From an uncultured Lachnospiraceae bacterium (GTDB lineage Bacteria > Bacillota > Clostridia > Lachnospirales > Lachnospiraceae), in the NCBI GenBank assembly GCA_910577655.1, contig CAJTOW010000002.1, positions 1 to 64,000 of the forward strand: 64,000 nucleotides of DNA. The letters run 5' to 3'. A program made the position numbers and the translations under genes. Below the pieces are notes generated by a model, which ran no database searches, was not told where the DNA came from, and saw only the letters and a list, made by a program, of their open reading frames with translations. Shown in pieces: positions 27,525 through 36,462 of the stretch (within the stretch, counting starts at the first letter, position 1; each line of letters opens with the position of its first letter).

Positions 27525-28325
27525 TTGGCTACGATTATCACTGTTTCGAATCAGAAGGGCGGCGTGGGGAAGACGACTACTTCCTCGGCGCTGGCAGCAG
27601 GAATCGCAATGGCAGGAACGCGTGTACTGTGTATTGATCTGGATCCCCAGGGGAATCTGGGGTTCTGTTTGGGATCGGAGTCCACTACCGGAGCTACGAT
27701 TCTGGATGTTCTCAAAGGCGATGTGTCCGTGCCGGAGGCAGTCTGCAGGACTGACTACGGCGATGTCCTGCCCTCTGACATTACTCTAAGCAGCAGTGGT
27801 CTGGAGCATACGGCGGTACCTCATAAGGAATACATTCTCAGGGATGCCCTGGCGCCGGTCATAGCGGACTATGATTATATTGTTATTGACACGCCTCCGG
27901 CTCTGAATCTGCTTACGGTCAATGCTTATGCTTTGTCGGATTTCCTCATCATTCCCATGGCTTCGGATATTCTGAGTCTGGTGGGACTTTCCCAGTTGAA
28001 AGAGACCGTGGAATCGGTAAAGAGTACCCTGAATCCCCGGCTGCAAGTCCTTGGCATTCTGCTGACCAGGTTCAACAGGCGTACCCTGCTTTCCAGAGAT
28101 GTGCTGGAGATGGCCCAGCAGCTGGCGGACCAGATGGGGACTAAGGTATTTGAGTCGAAGATCCGCAGCGGTGTGGCCATTGCAGAGGCCCCGGCCCATG
28201 GGGAGAGTATCTACGATTACAATCCCCGTTCTGCTGCGGTGAAGGATTACGAGGCATTTATAGAAGAGATTGCAGATACAATTCATTTAAAGGAGGTGGC
28301 GGGACATGGCAAGAAAGAGCAATAA
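27525..28325 (+). CDS. ParA/Soj-family ATPase
   Basis: A 266-residue ParA-type ATPase. The deviant Walker A is SNQKGGVGKTTTSSALA at residues 7-23, Walker A' is CIDLDPQGNLG, and Walker B YIVIDTPPALN. It starts at TTG 27525 behind GGAGG. FlhG/MinD-type ATPases, which usually set flagellar number, have a different N-terminus and lack the DPQGN signature, so this is a Soj-like protein in the flhG niche. It overlaps the ComFB gene by 20 bases, pointing to a joint function, possibly positioning of motility or chemotaxis complexes. Confidence 0.9.
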   Translation: MATIITVSNQKGGVGKTTTSSALAAGIAMAGTRVLCIDLDPQGNLGFCLGSESTTGATILDVLKGDVSVPEAVCRTDYGDVLPSDITLSSSGLEHTAVPHKEYILRDALAPVIADYDYIVIDTPPALNLLTVNAYALSDFLIIPMASDILSLVGLSQLKETVESVKSTLNPRLQVLGILLTRFNRRTLLSRDVLEMAQQLADQMGTKVFESKIRSGVAIAEAPAHGESIYDYNPRSAAVKDYEAFIEEIADTIHLKEVAGHGKKEQ

Positions 28326-29220
28326 AACCTCACATGTGCTGAATCTGATTACCAATGGAGCTCCGGCAGAGCCCGAGTCAAAGGAGACAGAGACACTGGG
28401 GACAGAGGCAGCATCTGGCGGAGGCGGTTCTGCCGGCAATGCAGGCGCCGCCCGGGATATTTCGAAGGCAGCTTCCCCCCAGGAAACCGGTGCTGTCCAG
28501 ACTCCGTCAGGAGACAGCAAGGTGATCGTGGTAGATGCCAGCGAAAGCGACAAGATTGCAGATGCGATCCGTGAACGCCTGGAAGAACAGATAGAGCAGG
28601 AAGAAAAGAACACAGAGACAAGTACGCCGGATGTGGCAGTGACAGCATCTGTGCCCATGGAGAATGGGACGATTGATGCAGATGCCCTGATGGATGCAGT
28701 AGATTCTATGATGCCGGAGGCAGTGGATATGATGACAAAAGCAGAAGCAAAAGCAGAGGCGGCAGGCGCAGCCGCAGAGACAGAACAGGAAGCCGCAGGG
28801 ACAACCGAAGCAGGGCAGGCAGATCAGGGACTTAAAGACGCTGCAGCCGGTGCAGGTACGGCGGCAGGGGAAGCCGCTCCGGCCTCAGACGACGAGGATG
28901 GTGATCCGGGGCAGCGTCAGTACCACATGGTAAATGTCATGGAGGAGGTCATCAGGAGATATGACTTGTCCGGTCAGATCGCCAAATACGGCGTATGCAC
29001 CTGCAGCCGCTGTCACGCAGATGTCCAGGCCCTGACCCTCACCCACCTTCCTTCCAAATACGTGGTAGTAGACGGCAATCCCATCGCTCCTATCATCGGC
29101 TATTACGAGAGCAAATACCGCTCCAGACTTCTTACGGAAGTCATGAAGGCCTGTATTCTGGTCAAGGATAAACCCCGCCACAACCGTGCCACAGTTTCAC
29201 CGGAGCTGATGGACAGCTAA
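28306..29220 (+). CDS. ComFB-domain protein with long disordered N-terminus
   Basis: A 304-residue protein. The first ~200 residues are Ala/Glu/Thr-rich and look disordered. The C-terminal ~100 residues match the late-competence ComFB domain: VNVMEEVIRRYDL, then the Cys cluster GVCTCSRCHADVQALTL and HLPSKYVV. Some ComFB proteins are reported to bind cyclic dinucleotides (from memory), which would suit a motility regulator; that role here is inference. Translation is coupled to the ParA gene, and a strong terminator follows. Confidence 0.82.
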   Translation: MARKSNKTSHVLNLITNGAPAEPESKETETLGTEAASGGGGSAGNAGAARDISKAASPQETGAVQTPSGDSKVIVVDASESDKIADAIRERLEEQIEQEEKNTETSTPDVAVTASVPMENGTIDADALMDAVDSMMPEAVDMMTKAEAKAEAAGAAAETEQEAAGTTEAGQADQGLKDAAAGAGTAAGEAAPASDDEDGDPGQRQYHMVNVMEEVIRRYDLSGQIAKYGVCTCSRCHADVQALTLTHLPSKYVVVDGNPIAPIIGYYESKYRSRLLTEVMKACILVKDKPRHNRATVSPELMDS

Positions 29221-29367
29221 GCAGACGGGATGAATTGGCGGCAATGGACATTGGGTGCGGCGAAGCCGGCAGGAGTCGCCAGTGGGTTTTCGGTGTACAG
29301 AAGCCATTGTGCCGGAATATACATAAAAGGGAACTAAGATGCCTTTTATGTGTGGCAGATCAAAAAT

Positions 29368-29419
29368 AAAATGCCTGCAGGTTCTTCTGTTATATCAGAA
29401 GAACCTGCAGGCATTTTTT
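29368..29419 (+). terminator. Strong intrinsic terminator after comFB
   Basis: A perfect 22-base-pair inverted repeat: AAAATGCCTGCAGG onward at 29368-29389 pairs with 29396-29417 around the loop TTATAT, followed by a run of six T. It ends the parA-comFB transcript. A short open frame across it (29339-29602) is not a gene. Confidence 0.92.
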
Positions 29420-29565
29420 GACTTTTTATTATCTGCAGAAATTCAGACGGGCTGTTGCTGTCTGGTAAGGACACTTCCAGGCAAATCCTATAATCCAATG
29501 CAGGGCAAGAGGGTTACATTTCATCCTTGTTTTCTTCACTTTCTCAAAACCATCGAAAATTTGTT

Positions 29566-29591
29566 TAATTTCCACCAGTTTCCGCCGATAA
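29566..29591 (+). promoter_or_regulatory. Sigma-28-type promoter for fliD operon
   Basis: TAAT (29566-29569), 14 bases, then GCCGATAA (29584-29591), an exact match to the sigma-28 -10 element. It lies 88 bases before fliD. The rest of the 458-base gap (29221-29678) holds only the comFB terminator. Confidence 0.8.
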
Positions 29592-29678
29592 ATATATTAT
29601 AGATGGCATAGTCATACTGTCTGTATGGCAGTCTCTCATAGACAGATCAGAATATGAGACAAGAAAGGAGAATTACAG

Positions 29679-32501
29679 ATGGCAAGTGTATCATCAGCAA
29701 CATCCAGTCTTGGTAATACCAGTTTGCGTGGTTACGGCGGCATGGCTTCCGGAATTGACCGTGATGAGATCATCGAGCAGATGACCCTGGGTACCACCAC
29801 AAAGATTGAAAATAAGAGAAAAGAGATCACCAGCACGGAGTGGAAACAGGAGGCCTACCGCGACGTGATCAACAAGATCATTGACATGGAGGATAAGTAC
29901 TACACCTTCTCCTCCACCGAGTCACTGCTGAACAGCAGCTTCTTCGGCAAGAACCAGGTTTCTGCTGTAGGTGATTCCTCTGTGACCAAGTATATCTCAG
30001 CCAGCGGAAACTCCAGCATGCTGAATTACATTTCGATTCTTGGAGTGAGCCAGATGGCGACCGCATCCACCCTTAAGTCAGGGTCCAAGGTAACAGATAC
30101 TTATATTACTACGGGTATCAGCGGCGCCCAGCTGACCGACACACGGACGAAGTCATCCAACTTGTCAGGGAAGAAGCTGGAATTTGGTTCATACAATGCA
30201 GAGAATGGAAAGTGGATCAGTAAAGGCAGCTTCACATTCCCGGCCTCATACAAAACGACGAACGAAAAAGGCGAAGAGGTTACCAAAAACATTGATTATA
30301 CGAATCTGGATACCCTGGCTGACGAATTGAATGAAGCCCTTAAGCAGTCAGGTGAACAGATTAATGGTGTAGACATTTCGAAAGCCATAGAATTCAAGGT
30401 AGAAAACGGACAGTTTAAGATAAATGTTTTAGATTCAAGTGTCGGTGGAAATGTAGGAATCAGGGATACATCTTCAGCATTGTCGGCATTGGGTTTTCAA
30501 AGACAAGATGGGGATGATTTTTCCCAAAAAGGCAGTAAGGGAATTTTGTTTGACGTTTTTAATAGTCGGTGCGGAAATCTTGAAGACAGTGCAATCAAGA
30601 ACCAGTCTTTAGCTGACTACATGACAGGAAAGTCCCTGAGCGTTTCTTATGCGGGGCAGACGAAAAATATTCAATTGGTTACAGCAGATGAGTTGAAAAA
30701 ATTTGACGAATTTGCTGCTGCTAAAAAGGCGGCAGTTGAAGCAGGGGATGCTGATGCTGCCAAGGCTGCTGATGCTGCAGCTTTAGAGTATTTCAAGGAG
30801 AATGTTCAGACCCGCCTTGATAAAGCCTTTGGTACTAATAATGTAGCGGCAGCTATTGGTGATGATGGTAATCTTGTGTTTAAGCTTGGCGATAATTACA
30901 CAGGAGACGCTACATCCGGAGAAGCTCCTACTCTGACTGTAACCAGTAGTTCGGCAGAGGTTAGAAATAATCTGGGGATTGTGGCAGGCGCTTCAAACAA
31001 AATCAGCCTGGATGCCAGCCTATATGACAATAGGGAAAAGCTTGGTATTGACGATGCTGATATTCAGGCTAAGATTCCGTCTGTATATGACGACCTTAAG
31101 GCAAAGTACGATGACCTTTCGGCCCAGTATGAGGCCTGGAAGAGTGGGCTGGATACAGGGACCACTCCCGATGATGTGGAGGATGCCGATAAGCCCGACT
31201 ATGTGAAAGAGTTTGAACAGCTGCAGAAAGATTTGTCTGACAAAGGAATTGAAGACCTCGTAAAATCCGGAAACAACTATAGTGCATTAAACCCGGATGA
31301 GCAGGCAAAAGTGGCGGAGGCTCTGCACAAAGATGCATTTAACGAAGTGCTGCAGGAGATGTCCATTAACGGTGTCACCGGTAAGGATCTTAAGATTACT
31401 GCCAATACCACAGTCAATCAGTTTATGAACGCACTCAACAAGAATGCAGATGCAGGGGTAAAAGCGACTTACTTAAGCGCCACCAATGAGTTTGTACTGC
31501 TTGCGTCTGAAACCGGAAGCGGCAGAACCTTTAAGTTGGAGGGCGCTGCCAAGAGCATTTTCGGTGATCCTGAGGGGAATGGGTTTAAGGGAGGCCAGAA
31601 TGCCAAGATGGAAGTAAGCTACGGCAATGGCATCACCACTACCATGGAAAGCTCTACCAACACCTTCGATGTAGACGGTCTGAAAGTAACGGTCAGCGGT
31701 GAATTTGGCTATACGAAAGATGCGGATGGCAATATCGTTGGTGGACCGGATACATCCAAAGCTGTCACCTTCAATGCCAAAGCCGACGTAGACGCAGCCA
31801 CCGAGCGAGTCAAGAAATTCATTGAGGCATACAACGAGCTGGTGGATAAAATCAGCAGTGAGATGACCACCAAGCCGGACAGTGACTACGGCCCCCTGAC
31901 AGATGCGCAGAAGGATGAGATGGATGACACATCCATTGAGAACTGGGAGAAGAAGGCTAAGCAGGGACTTTTGTTTGGCGATTCATACCTTCGTGAGCTT
32001 AGCAATGATGTTCAGATGCTGCAGGTCAGCATGCTCAAGAGCGGTATCAAGACCGATGATCTGGAAAGTATTGGAATCAGCTTTTCCAGCGACTGGTATG
32101 AGGGCGGTAAGCTGGTATTTGATGAGAGCAAATTCCGTCAGGCTATGAATGATGATCCGGATAAGGTGGCAAATCTTATATCCGGCGGCGGAGACGTGAA
32201 GACTGGTCTGGCCGAAACCATCGGCAATAAGCTGAGCAACTATGCAACCCGGTTGGCATACAAGCACAATGGCTCCTACGGAACGCTGGTAGAGGTGGCA
32301 GGCAGCGATAAGATATCCTCCAGTCTCCAGAAGAACCAGATTTACGATCAGTTAAAGCGGATGCAGGAGGATCTGGAGAAACTCAAATCACTGCTTACTA
32401 CTGAACAGGACCGCTATATCAAGCAGTTCACTACTATGGAGACCTTGATCAGCCAGATGAATTCCCAGTCCAGCTACCTTTCCAGCCTGAGTGTGGGATA
32501 A
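29679..32501 (+). CDS. fliD: Flagellar filament cap protein FliD
   Basis: A 940-residue cap protein, nearly twice the length of many FliD proteins. The N-terminal FliD domain (YGGMASGIDRDEIIEQMTLGTTTKIENKRKE, about residues 20-50) and the C-terminal domain (about 700-940, with AKADVDAATERVKKFIEAYNELVDKIS and a final coiled coil LKRMQEDLEKLKSLLTTEQDRYIKQFTTMETLI) are conserved. The large middle (about 135-640) is a surface region with more AT-rich codons, and includes an Ala-rich helix (AAAKKAAVEAGDADAAKAAD). First gene of a sigma-28-type operon. Confidence 0.93.
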   Translation: MASVSSATSSLGNTSLRGYGGMASGIDRDEIIEQMTLGTTTKIENKRKEITSTEWKQEAYRDVINKIIDMEDKYYTFSSTESLLNSSFFGKNQVSAVGDSSVTKYISASGNSSMLNYISILGVSQMATASTLKSGSKVTDTYITTGISGAQLTDTRTKSSNLSGKKLEFGSYNAENGKWISKGSFTFPASYKTTNEKGEEVTKNIDYTNLDTLADELNEALKQSGEQINGVDISKAIEFKVENGQFKINVLDSSVGGNVGIRDTSSALSALGFQRQDGDDFSQKGSKGILFDVFNSRCGNLEDSAIKNQSLADYMTGKSLSVSYAGQTKNIQLVTADELKKFDEFAAAKKAAVEAGDADAAKAADAAALEYFKENVQTRLDKAFGTNNVAAAIGDDGNLVFKLGDNYTGDATSGEAPTLTVTSSSAEVRNNLGIVAGASNKISLDASLYDNREKLGIDDADIQAKIPSVYDDLKAKYDDLSAQYEAWKSGLDTGTTPDDVEDADKPDYVKEFEQLQKDLSDKGIEDLVKSGNNYSALNPDEQAKVAEALHKDAFNEVLQEMSINGVTGKDLKITANTTVNQFMNALNKNADAGVKATYLSATNEFVLLASETGSGRTFKLEGAAKSIFGDPEGNGFKGGQNAKMEVSYGNGITTTMESSTNTFDVDGLKVTVSGEFGYTKDADGNIVGGPDTSKAVTFNAKADVDAATERVKKFIEAYNELVDKISSEMTTKPDSDYGPLTDAQKDEMDDTSIENWEKKAKQGLLFGDSYLRELSNDVQMLQVSMLKSGIKTDDLESIGISFSSDWYEGGKLVFDESKFRQAMNDDPDKVANLISGGGDVKTGLAETIGNKLSNYATRLAYKHNGSYGTLVEVAGSDKISSSLQKNQIYDQLKRMQEDLEKLKSLLTTEQDRYIKQFTTMETLISQMNSQSSYLSSLSVG

Positions 32502-32572
32502 ATGATATCAATGTAACAGTTCGGTTCATCTGAACTGTTACACTTTTAAGGTTTTCGAGTAGGAGGAGTTTT

Positions 32573-32980
32573 ATGTCTGGTTACCAGAAATATAAAGAGC
32601 AAACAATTTTTTCCATGAGCAATATCGAATTACTGCTTCTGTTGTACGATGAAGCAATCAGTCGTCTGTCCAAAGCAGAGCTTGCCGTGGATGATGATGA
32701 CTGGAATACATTTGAGGATTGTCTGAAACGTGTTGCCAAGATTGTCCGGTATCTGAGTGATATTCTGGATATGTCCCAGCAGCCGCTGGCCAATGATCTG
32801 TGGCGGATTTACAATTACCTGATATATGATATCAGCAGAGTGAAGGCTGGCTGGAAACGCCAGAAAGCAGAGATCGGGAGGATCAGACATATCCTTTCTG
32901 AATTGCGGGATGCGTTTAATGGTGCCAGTCAGAAGACCAATGATTCACATATTACCGCGCGTAAGGGTGTCCTGGGATAG
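32573..32980 (+). CDS. fliS: Flagellin export chaperone FliS
   Basis: A 135-residue four-helix chaperone that keeps flagellin unfolded for export. Its opening YQKYKEQTIFSMSNIELLLLLYDEAISRL is the FliS signature. It also helps connect flagellin levels to FliW-CsrA. AGTAGGAGGAG precedes the ATG. It lies between fliD and a small FliT-like gene. Confidence 0.94.
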   Translation: MSGYQKYKEQTIFSMSNIELLLLLYDEAISRLSKAELAVDDDDWNTFEDCLKRVAKIVRYLSDILDMSQQPLANDLWRIYNYLIYDISRVKAGWKRQKAEIGRIRHILSELRDAFNGASQKTNDSHITARKGVLG

Positions 32981-32988
32981 GAGGATGT

Positions 32989-33396
32989 ATGAACCTGGAT
33001 TTGGAACAGATTATGATTCTTCTCCAGAAGCGTTACCGTGCGTTCCAGGAGATCAACCGGCTGACTGTCGAACTGGGGTCAGTGGTGTCCAGGAGGGATG
33101 AGGTATCTGCGTCTCTCCTTTTGGGAATGCGGGGAGATGAGATTGCGAATGCAGACAGCAGCTACCGGCAGATCTGGGATATGTCCCAGGCCGGACCGGA
33201 GGCAGCATCACAGATCCGCGAGCTGATGACGTCCGATCCCGCCGCCGCCCGTCCGTCCGGGAGCTTTGAGGAGCAGAAGATTTATGAAATCCGCCGTAAA
33301 ACAACTGCCCTTATCAAAGAAATCCAGGAAAAGGATCGGATGTTGAATAGCAGGGTGGGCGGCGACAAGTCTTACTATGTAAAGACAGATAGATAA
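32989..33396 (+). CDS. FliT-like flagellar chaperone (putative)
   Basis: A 135-residue, mostly helical protein (EQIMILLQKRYRAFQEINRLTVELG at the start). No strong motif is visible, but the position directly after fliS, the size and helix content match FliT-type chaperones of FliD. ATAGGAGG precedes the ATG at 32989. Confidence 0.6.
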   Translation: MNLDLEQIMILLQKRYRAFQEINRLTVELGSVVSRRDEVSASLLLGMRGDEIANADSSYRQIWDMSQAGPEAASQIRELMTSDPAAARPSGSFEEQKIYEIRRKTTALIKEIQEKDRMLNSRVGGDKSYYVKTDR

Positions 33397-33420
33397 TAGA
33401 AAAAGAAAGGAGGAATCGTT

Positions 33421-34764
33421 ATGGCAATCAGTGGAATCAGCAGTTTTAATTATCAGACAGAGCTTATGCTGAACCGGCTTCGCTGGTCCAATTCTTCGTC
33501 CAAATCTACTGGCAGCACTACAACCAGCAGCTCGACGGATAAGACCAGCAGTTCCAGCAGCACATCCACTTATAGCAGCACCGGAGCCTTCCTGACCAGC
33601 TATCAGAAAGAGCTTCTTGGTCTGGAGTCTGCCGCTGCGAAGCTGCAGGCGACTAACAGCAAGAACGTGTTCAACGACTATAAGGCAGCTTCTACGAACG
33701 AAGATGTGGCCACTGTAAAGGGCAACTGGCGTTTGAACGGTGATACGGAGATCTCGCTCAATGTACAGTCTCTGGCTCAGGCACAGAAGAATGTGAGCGA
33801 TTCCCATTATTCCCAGGAGAAGGTAGAAGCAGGTGCAGATATGAACCTGAAGATTACCGGATCCTCAGGTCTTGCGGCAGATATCTCTGTCAGCAGCACC
33901 AACAAGGATGGGAGTGCTAAGACCTACAACCAGATGTACCAGGATGCAGCCAAAGAGATCAATGCCAATTCCCAGCTGGGAGTACGGGCAACCGTGGAGA
34001 ATGTAGACGGCAAGGTTTCTCTGGTGCTTACTGCCAAGAACACAGGTGAAAAAGGTGGATTTACAGTAGAAGGTGAGGAGGGGGCAGCTGCCGGTATTAA
34101 GAGCGCGGCTCTCAATGCCCAGGATGCAGTTTACTCTGTAACCGAGAAGGGCAATACCCAGACCTTCACGTCATCCACCAACAAGATCAGTCTGGACTAT
34201 GGCAGGATCGATGCAGAGCTTAAGAGTACCGGCGATTCTATCATCTACACAGGTGTGGATGAAGATGATGTGGTTTCTGCTGTGAAAGACCTGGTGGACA
34301 GCTACAATTCTGTCAGCTCCATGCTGTCAGCTAACTCTGGCAGGGGCACAGGCGTAGCCTCCCATTTGGAGTCCTTCAAGCGCGGCATGGCCGACGAGAA
34401 GACTCTCAATGCCATTGGCATCAGCTTTGATAAGAATGGCAAGATGCAGTTAGACGAGGATAAACTGAAGGAAGCTCTGGAAACTGACTATGAGTGGACC
34501 AAGAACATCATCAGCGGTCAGTATGGTATTGCGGAGAAGGCAGCAGCCAAAGCGGATAAGGCGTTGTCAGATTCTGTCCAGAGTATTGTAGATAAAGATC
34601 TGTCCACGGGCCAGAGCAGTGACAGCAGCAACAGCAGCAATGCTTTTTCAGCCAGTGGCATCAATTCTTCAAGCTTCCAGTACTTTGCATCTTTTGCAAG
34701 GGGTGGCGCGTTTAATCTGAGCAATTACTATGCAGTTGGTATGCTTCTCAATACCCTGGCATAA
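33421..34764 (+). CDS. Second FliD-like filament protein
   Basis: A 447-residue protein. After a Ser/Thr-rich N-terminal region (residues 18-60) it has FliD-like segments: WRLNGDTEISLNVQSLAQAQK near 105 and the C-terminal VDEDDVVSAVKDLVDSYNSV, then LNAIGISFDKNGKMQLDEDKLKEAL. It shares layout but little overall identity with the 940-residue FliD upstream. It may be an alternative cap or a minor filament protein. AAAGGAGGAA precedes the ATG. It is the last gene of the fliD operon. Confidence 0.78.
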   Translation: MAISGISSFNYQTELMLNRLRWSNSSSKSTGSTTTSSSTDKTSSSSSTSTYSSTGAFLTSYQKELLGLESAAAKLQATNSKNVFNDYKAASTNEDVATVKGNWRLNGDTEISLNVQSLAQAQKNVSDSHYSQEKVEAGADMNLKITGSSGLAADISVSSTNKDGSAKTYNQMYQDAAKEINANSQLGVRATVENVDGKVSLVLTAKNTGEKGGFTVEGEEGAAAGIKSAALNAQDAVYSVTEKGNTQTFTSSTNKISLDYGRIDAELKSTGDSIIYTGVDEDDVVSAVKDLVDSYNSVSSMLSANSGRGTGVASHLESFKRGMADEKTLNAIGISFDKNGKMQLDEDKLKEALETDYEWTKNIISGQYGIAEKAAAKADKALSDSVQSIVDKDLSTGQSSDSSNSSNAFSASGINSSSFQYFASFARGGAFNLSNYYAVGMLLNTLA

Positions 34765-34786
34765 AACCTAGTGGAATGCAGGAGCG

Positions 34787-34819
34787 GGGGGCTGTGCACA
34801 CCAGTGCACGGCCTCCTTT
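34787..34819 (+). terminator. Terminator after the fliD operon
   Basis: A 13-pair GC-rich stem (34787-34799 with 34804-34816, loop ACCA, containing GTGCAC/GTGCAC) followed by TTT. The short U run makes it a moderate terminator. A second hairpin (TACAGAAAA/TTTTCTGTA, 34832-34863) lies in the leader of the next gene. Confidence 0.6.
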
Positions 34820-34875
34820 GATGCTATAGTATACAGAAAATTGCCAGAGACAAGTTTTCTGTACAATGGGGTAGA

Positions 34876-36099
34876 ATGATGAATCGATTGATATTTGAAG
34901 GACGCTTTCTGGTGAATCTGGCTGGAGCCGTGATCCGGCAGGATGCGATCCGTCCTATTCACGGAACCATAAACTGGGAAATGATGTACCGCACAGCAGA
35001 TTATCATAAGATAGCGAATCTTACCTACCTGGGGCTTATGGGAAAGCGCGACATGGTACCGGAACGGTGGAGGGAGCGTTTCTTTGACCGCTATCAGGAG
35101 GCACTGCGCTATGGAGAGATCTGCAATCAGGCGGAACGGGAGATCCTGACCCTCCTGGAGATGAAGGAGATATCCTGCATTATCCTGGCTTCTTGTGGGA
35201 TACGGGATCTGTACCAGGTGAAAGAGATGGCCGGGAACAGCCCGCTGATCCTTTATCTGGATAATGAAAGCTATATTCTGGTCAAGGGATATCTGGTGGA
35301 TCTGGGCTATGAGACGGATAAGACTTTTGATGATTGCGGTGAATGCATGAAGAAGGTGTCCGGTTTCACGGTGGAGATTTATCATGATCTGCCCTTTATT
35401 ACCAGTTCATATAAGAAGCATATGCAGTATCTGCTGGAGCGTTCCGTTCCCAGGAATTCATCCCAGCGGATTCGCAATCTTACGGTCCAGGACCGTTTCG
35501 TGTTCCGGATGGCCCAGGCCGTATATCATTATGTCACAAATGAACTGCTTCTTCGGGAAGTACTGGATCTGTACCTGTTCCATAAAGCCTGGAAGAGCCG
35601 TCTGGATCACGATACTACTATGGATATGCTGGCTGCATTTCATATTGAGGGGCTGGCAGAGAAGCTTCTGTACATAAGTTATATGTGGTTTGGCTCCAAG
35701 GAGGACAGCGGGATCCAGCGGCCGGATGAGAATCTGGAGATTTACGATGTACTGGAGAACAGGATTCTGAGCAGGGGGGCTATAGAGAAGGAGACTGATC
35801 TCCAGGCCCTGGAGCTTGGAAGTATGATCGAACGGATCCGGGAGAAGGAGCGGCGCAGGGAGAGACTGGGCAGCATCAAAGATAAGATGGTTTCCCAGTG
35901 GAAGAATCTGAAACGGTCTTTGCACTGGGCATTTCCGGAATACCGCTATATGTGCGCGATCTATCCCTGGCTGGAGAAGCTTCCTGTTCTTCTGCCGGTG
36001 AGCTGGATCATACGGGATATGCGGCTCCTGGTTGGGATGCTGAAGCCCAAGCCAAGGTCCAGATCAGACCAGGAGGCACCGGATGACAGTCCAGATTGA
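34876..36099 (+). CDS. Nucleotidyltransferase-fold family protein, degenerate motif
   Basis: A 407-residue protein resembling the uncharacterised nucleotidyltransferase family PF14907 (NTP_transf_5) in layout: N-terminal helical part, a beta core near 95-165, then helical C-terminal part ending in YPWLEKLPVLLPVSWIIRDMRLLV. Active members have a KG then D-x-D pattern; here the matching sites read ILASCGIRDLY and LILYLDNESYIL, so only one acidic site is evident and catalysis may be lost. It follows the cap genes and converges on csrA. A role in surface modification is inference. Confidence 0.6.
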   Translation: MMNRLIFEGRFLVNLAGAVIRQDAIRPIHGTINWEMMYRTADYHKIANLTYLGLMGKRDMVPERWRERFFDRYQEALRYGEICNQAEREILTLLEMKEISCIILASCGIRDLYQVKEMAGNSPLILYLDNESYILVKGYLVDLGYETDKTFDDCGECMKKVSGFTVEIYHDLPFITSSYKKHMQYLLERSVPRNSSQRIRNLTVQDRFVFRMAQAVYHYVTNELLLREVLDLYLFHKAWKSRLDHDTTMDMLAAFHIEGLAEKLLYISYMWFGSKEDSGIQRPDENLEIYDVLENRILSRGAIEKETDLQALELGSMIERIREKERRRERLGSIKDKMVSQWKNLKRSLHWAFPEYRYMCAIYPWLEKLPVLLPVSWIIRDMRLLVGMLKPKPRSRSDQEAPDDSPD

Positions 36100-36107
36100 C
36101 ACAATAA

Positions 36108-36147
36108 AACGCCGGGAAACTGATGGAAGGATCAGTTTCCTGGCGTT
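36108..36147. terminator. Bidirectional terminator between the nucleotidyltransferase-like gene and csrA
   Basis: A 17-pair stem (36108-36124 with 36131-36147, loop GGAAGG). On the minus strand it is followed by TTTTATTG, so it ends the csrA transcript well; on the plus strand the T content is weaker. Confidence 0.8.
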
Positions 36148-36166
36148 GTTGAACATGATGCAGATG

Positions 36167-36457
36167 TCAGGCATTCATATTAAGAACATCATCAGAATCA
36201 GTCTTGTTTTCTGAATTTGCGGAACTCTTGATATAATTGGCCATGGCCACCTGGAGAGAGCGTACAGATACGCTTCCAGGCGATATGGCCTCTTTATTGA
36301 TCCGCTCCGCCTCGGATAATTCTTCCCGGATGATGGAAATCTGCTTGGGCGCGTCGATTGCGATGCGGACACCGTCAGAAGCACATTCGAGAAGGGTGAT
36401 CCGGATATTGTCCCCAATAAGGATACTTTCATTCTTTTTACGCCTTAAAATTAGCAT
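36167..36457 (-). CDS. csrA: Carbon storage/flagellin translation regulator CsrA
   Basis: A 96-residue RNA-binding regulator. MLILRRKKNESILIGDNIRITLLE and the IAIDAPKQISIIREEL core are canonical CsrA. The typical protein is about 60-75 residues; this one has a 30-residue C-terminal extension (SPGSVSVRSLQVAMANYIKSS and on). CsrA blocks flagellin mRNA translation and is held off by FliW, encoded just upstream. The ATG at 36457 has GGGGGAG 8 bases before it. Confidence 0.94.
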   Translation of the reverse strand: MLILRRKKNESILIGDNIRITLLECASDGVRIAIDAPKQISIIREELSEAERINKEAISPGSVSVRSLQVAMANYIKSSANSENKTDSDDVLNMNA

Positions 36458-36462
36458 CTGTC

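Noticed and set aside
27525..28325. FlhG (flagellar number regulator)
   Set aside because: The N-terminus and DPQGN motif are of Soj/ParA type, and no flhF is adjacent.
29339..29602. 87-residue open frame between comFB and fliD
   Set aside because: It spans a perfect terminator stem and the sigma-28 promoter and has no ribosome site or family resemblance.
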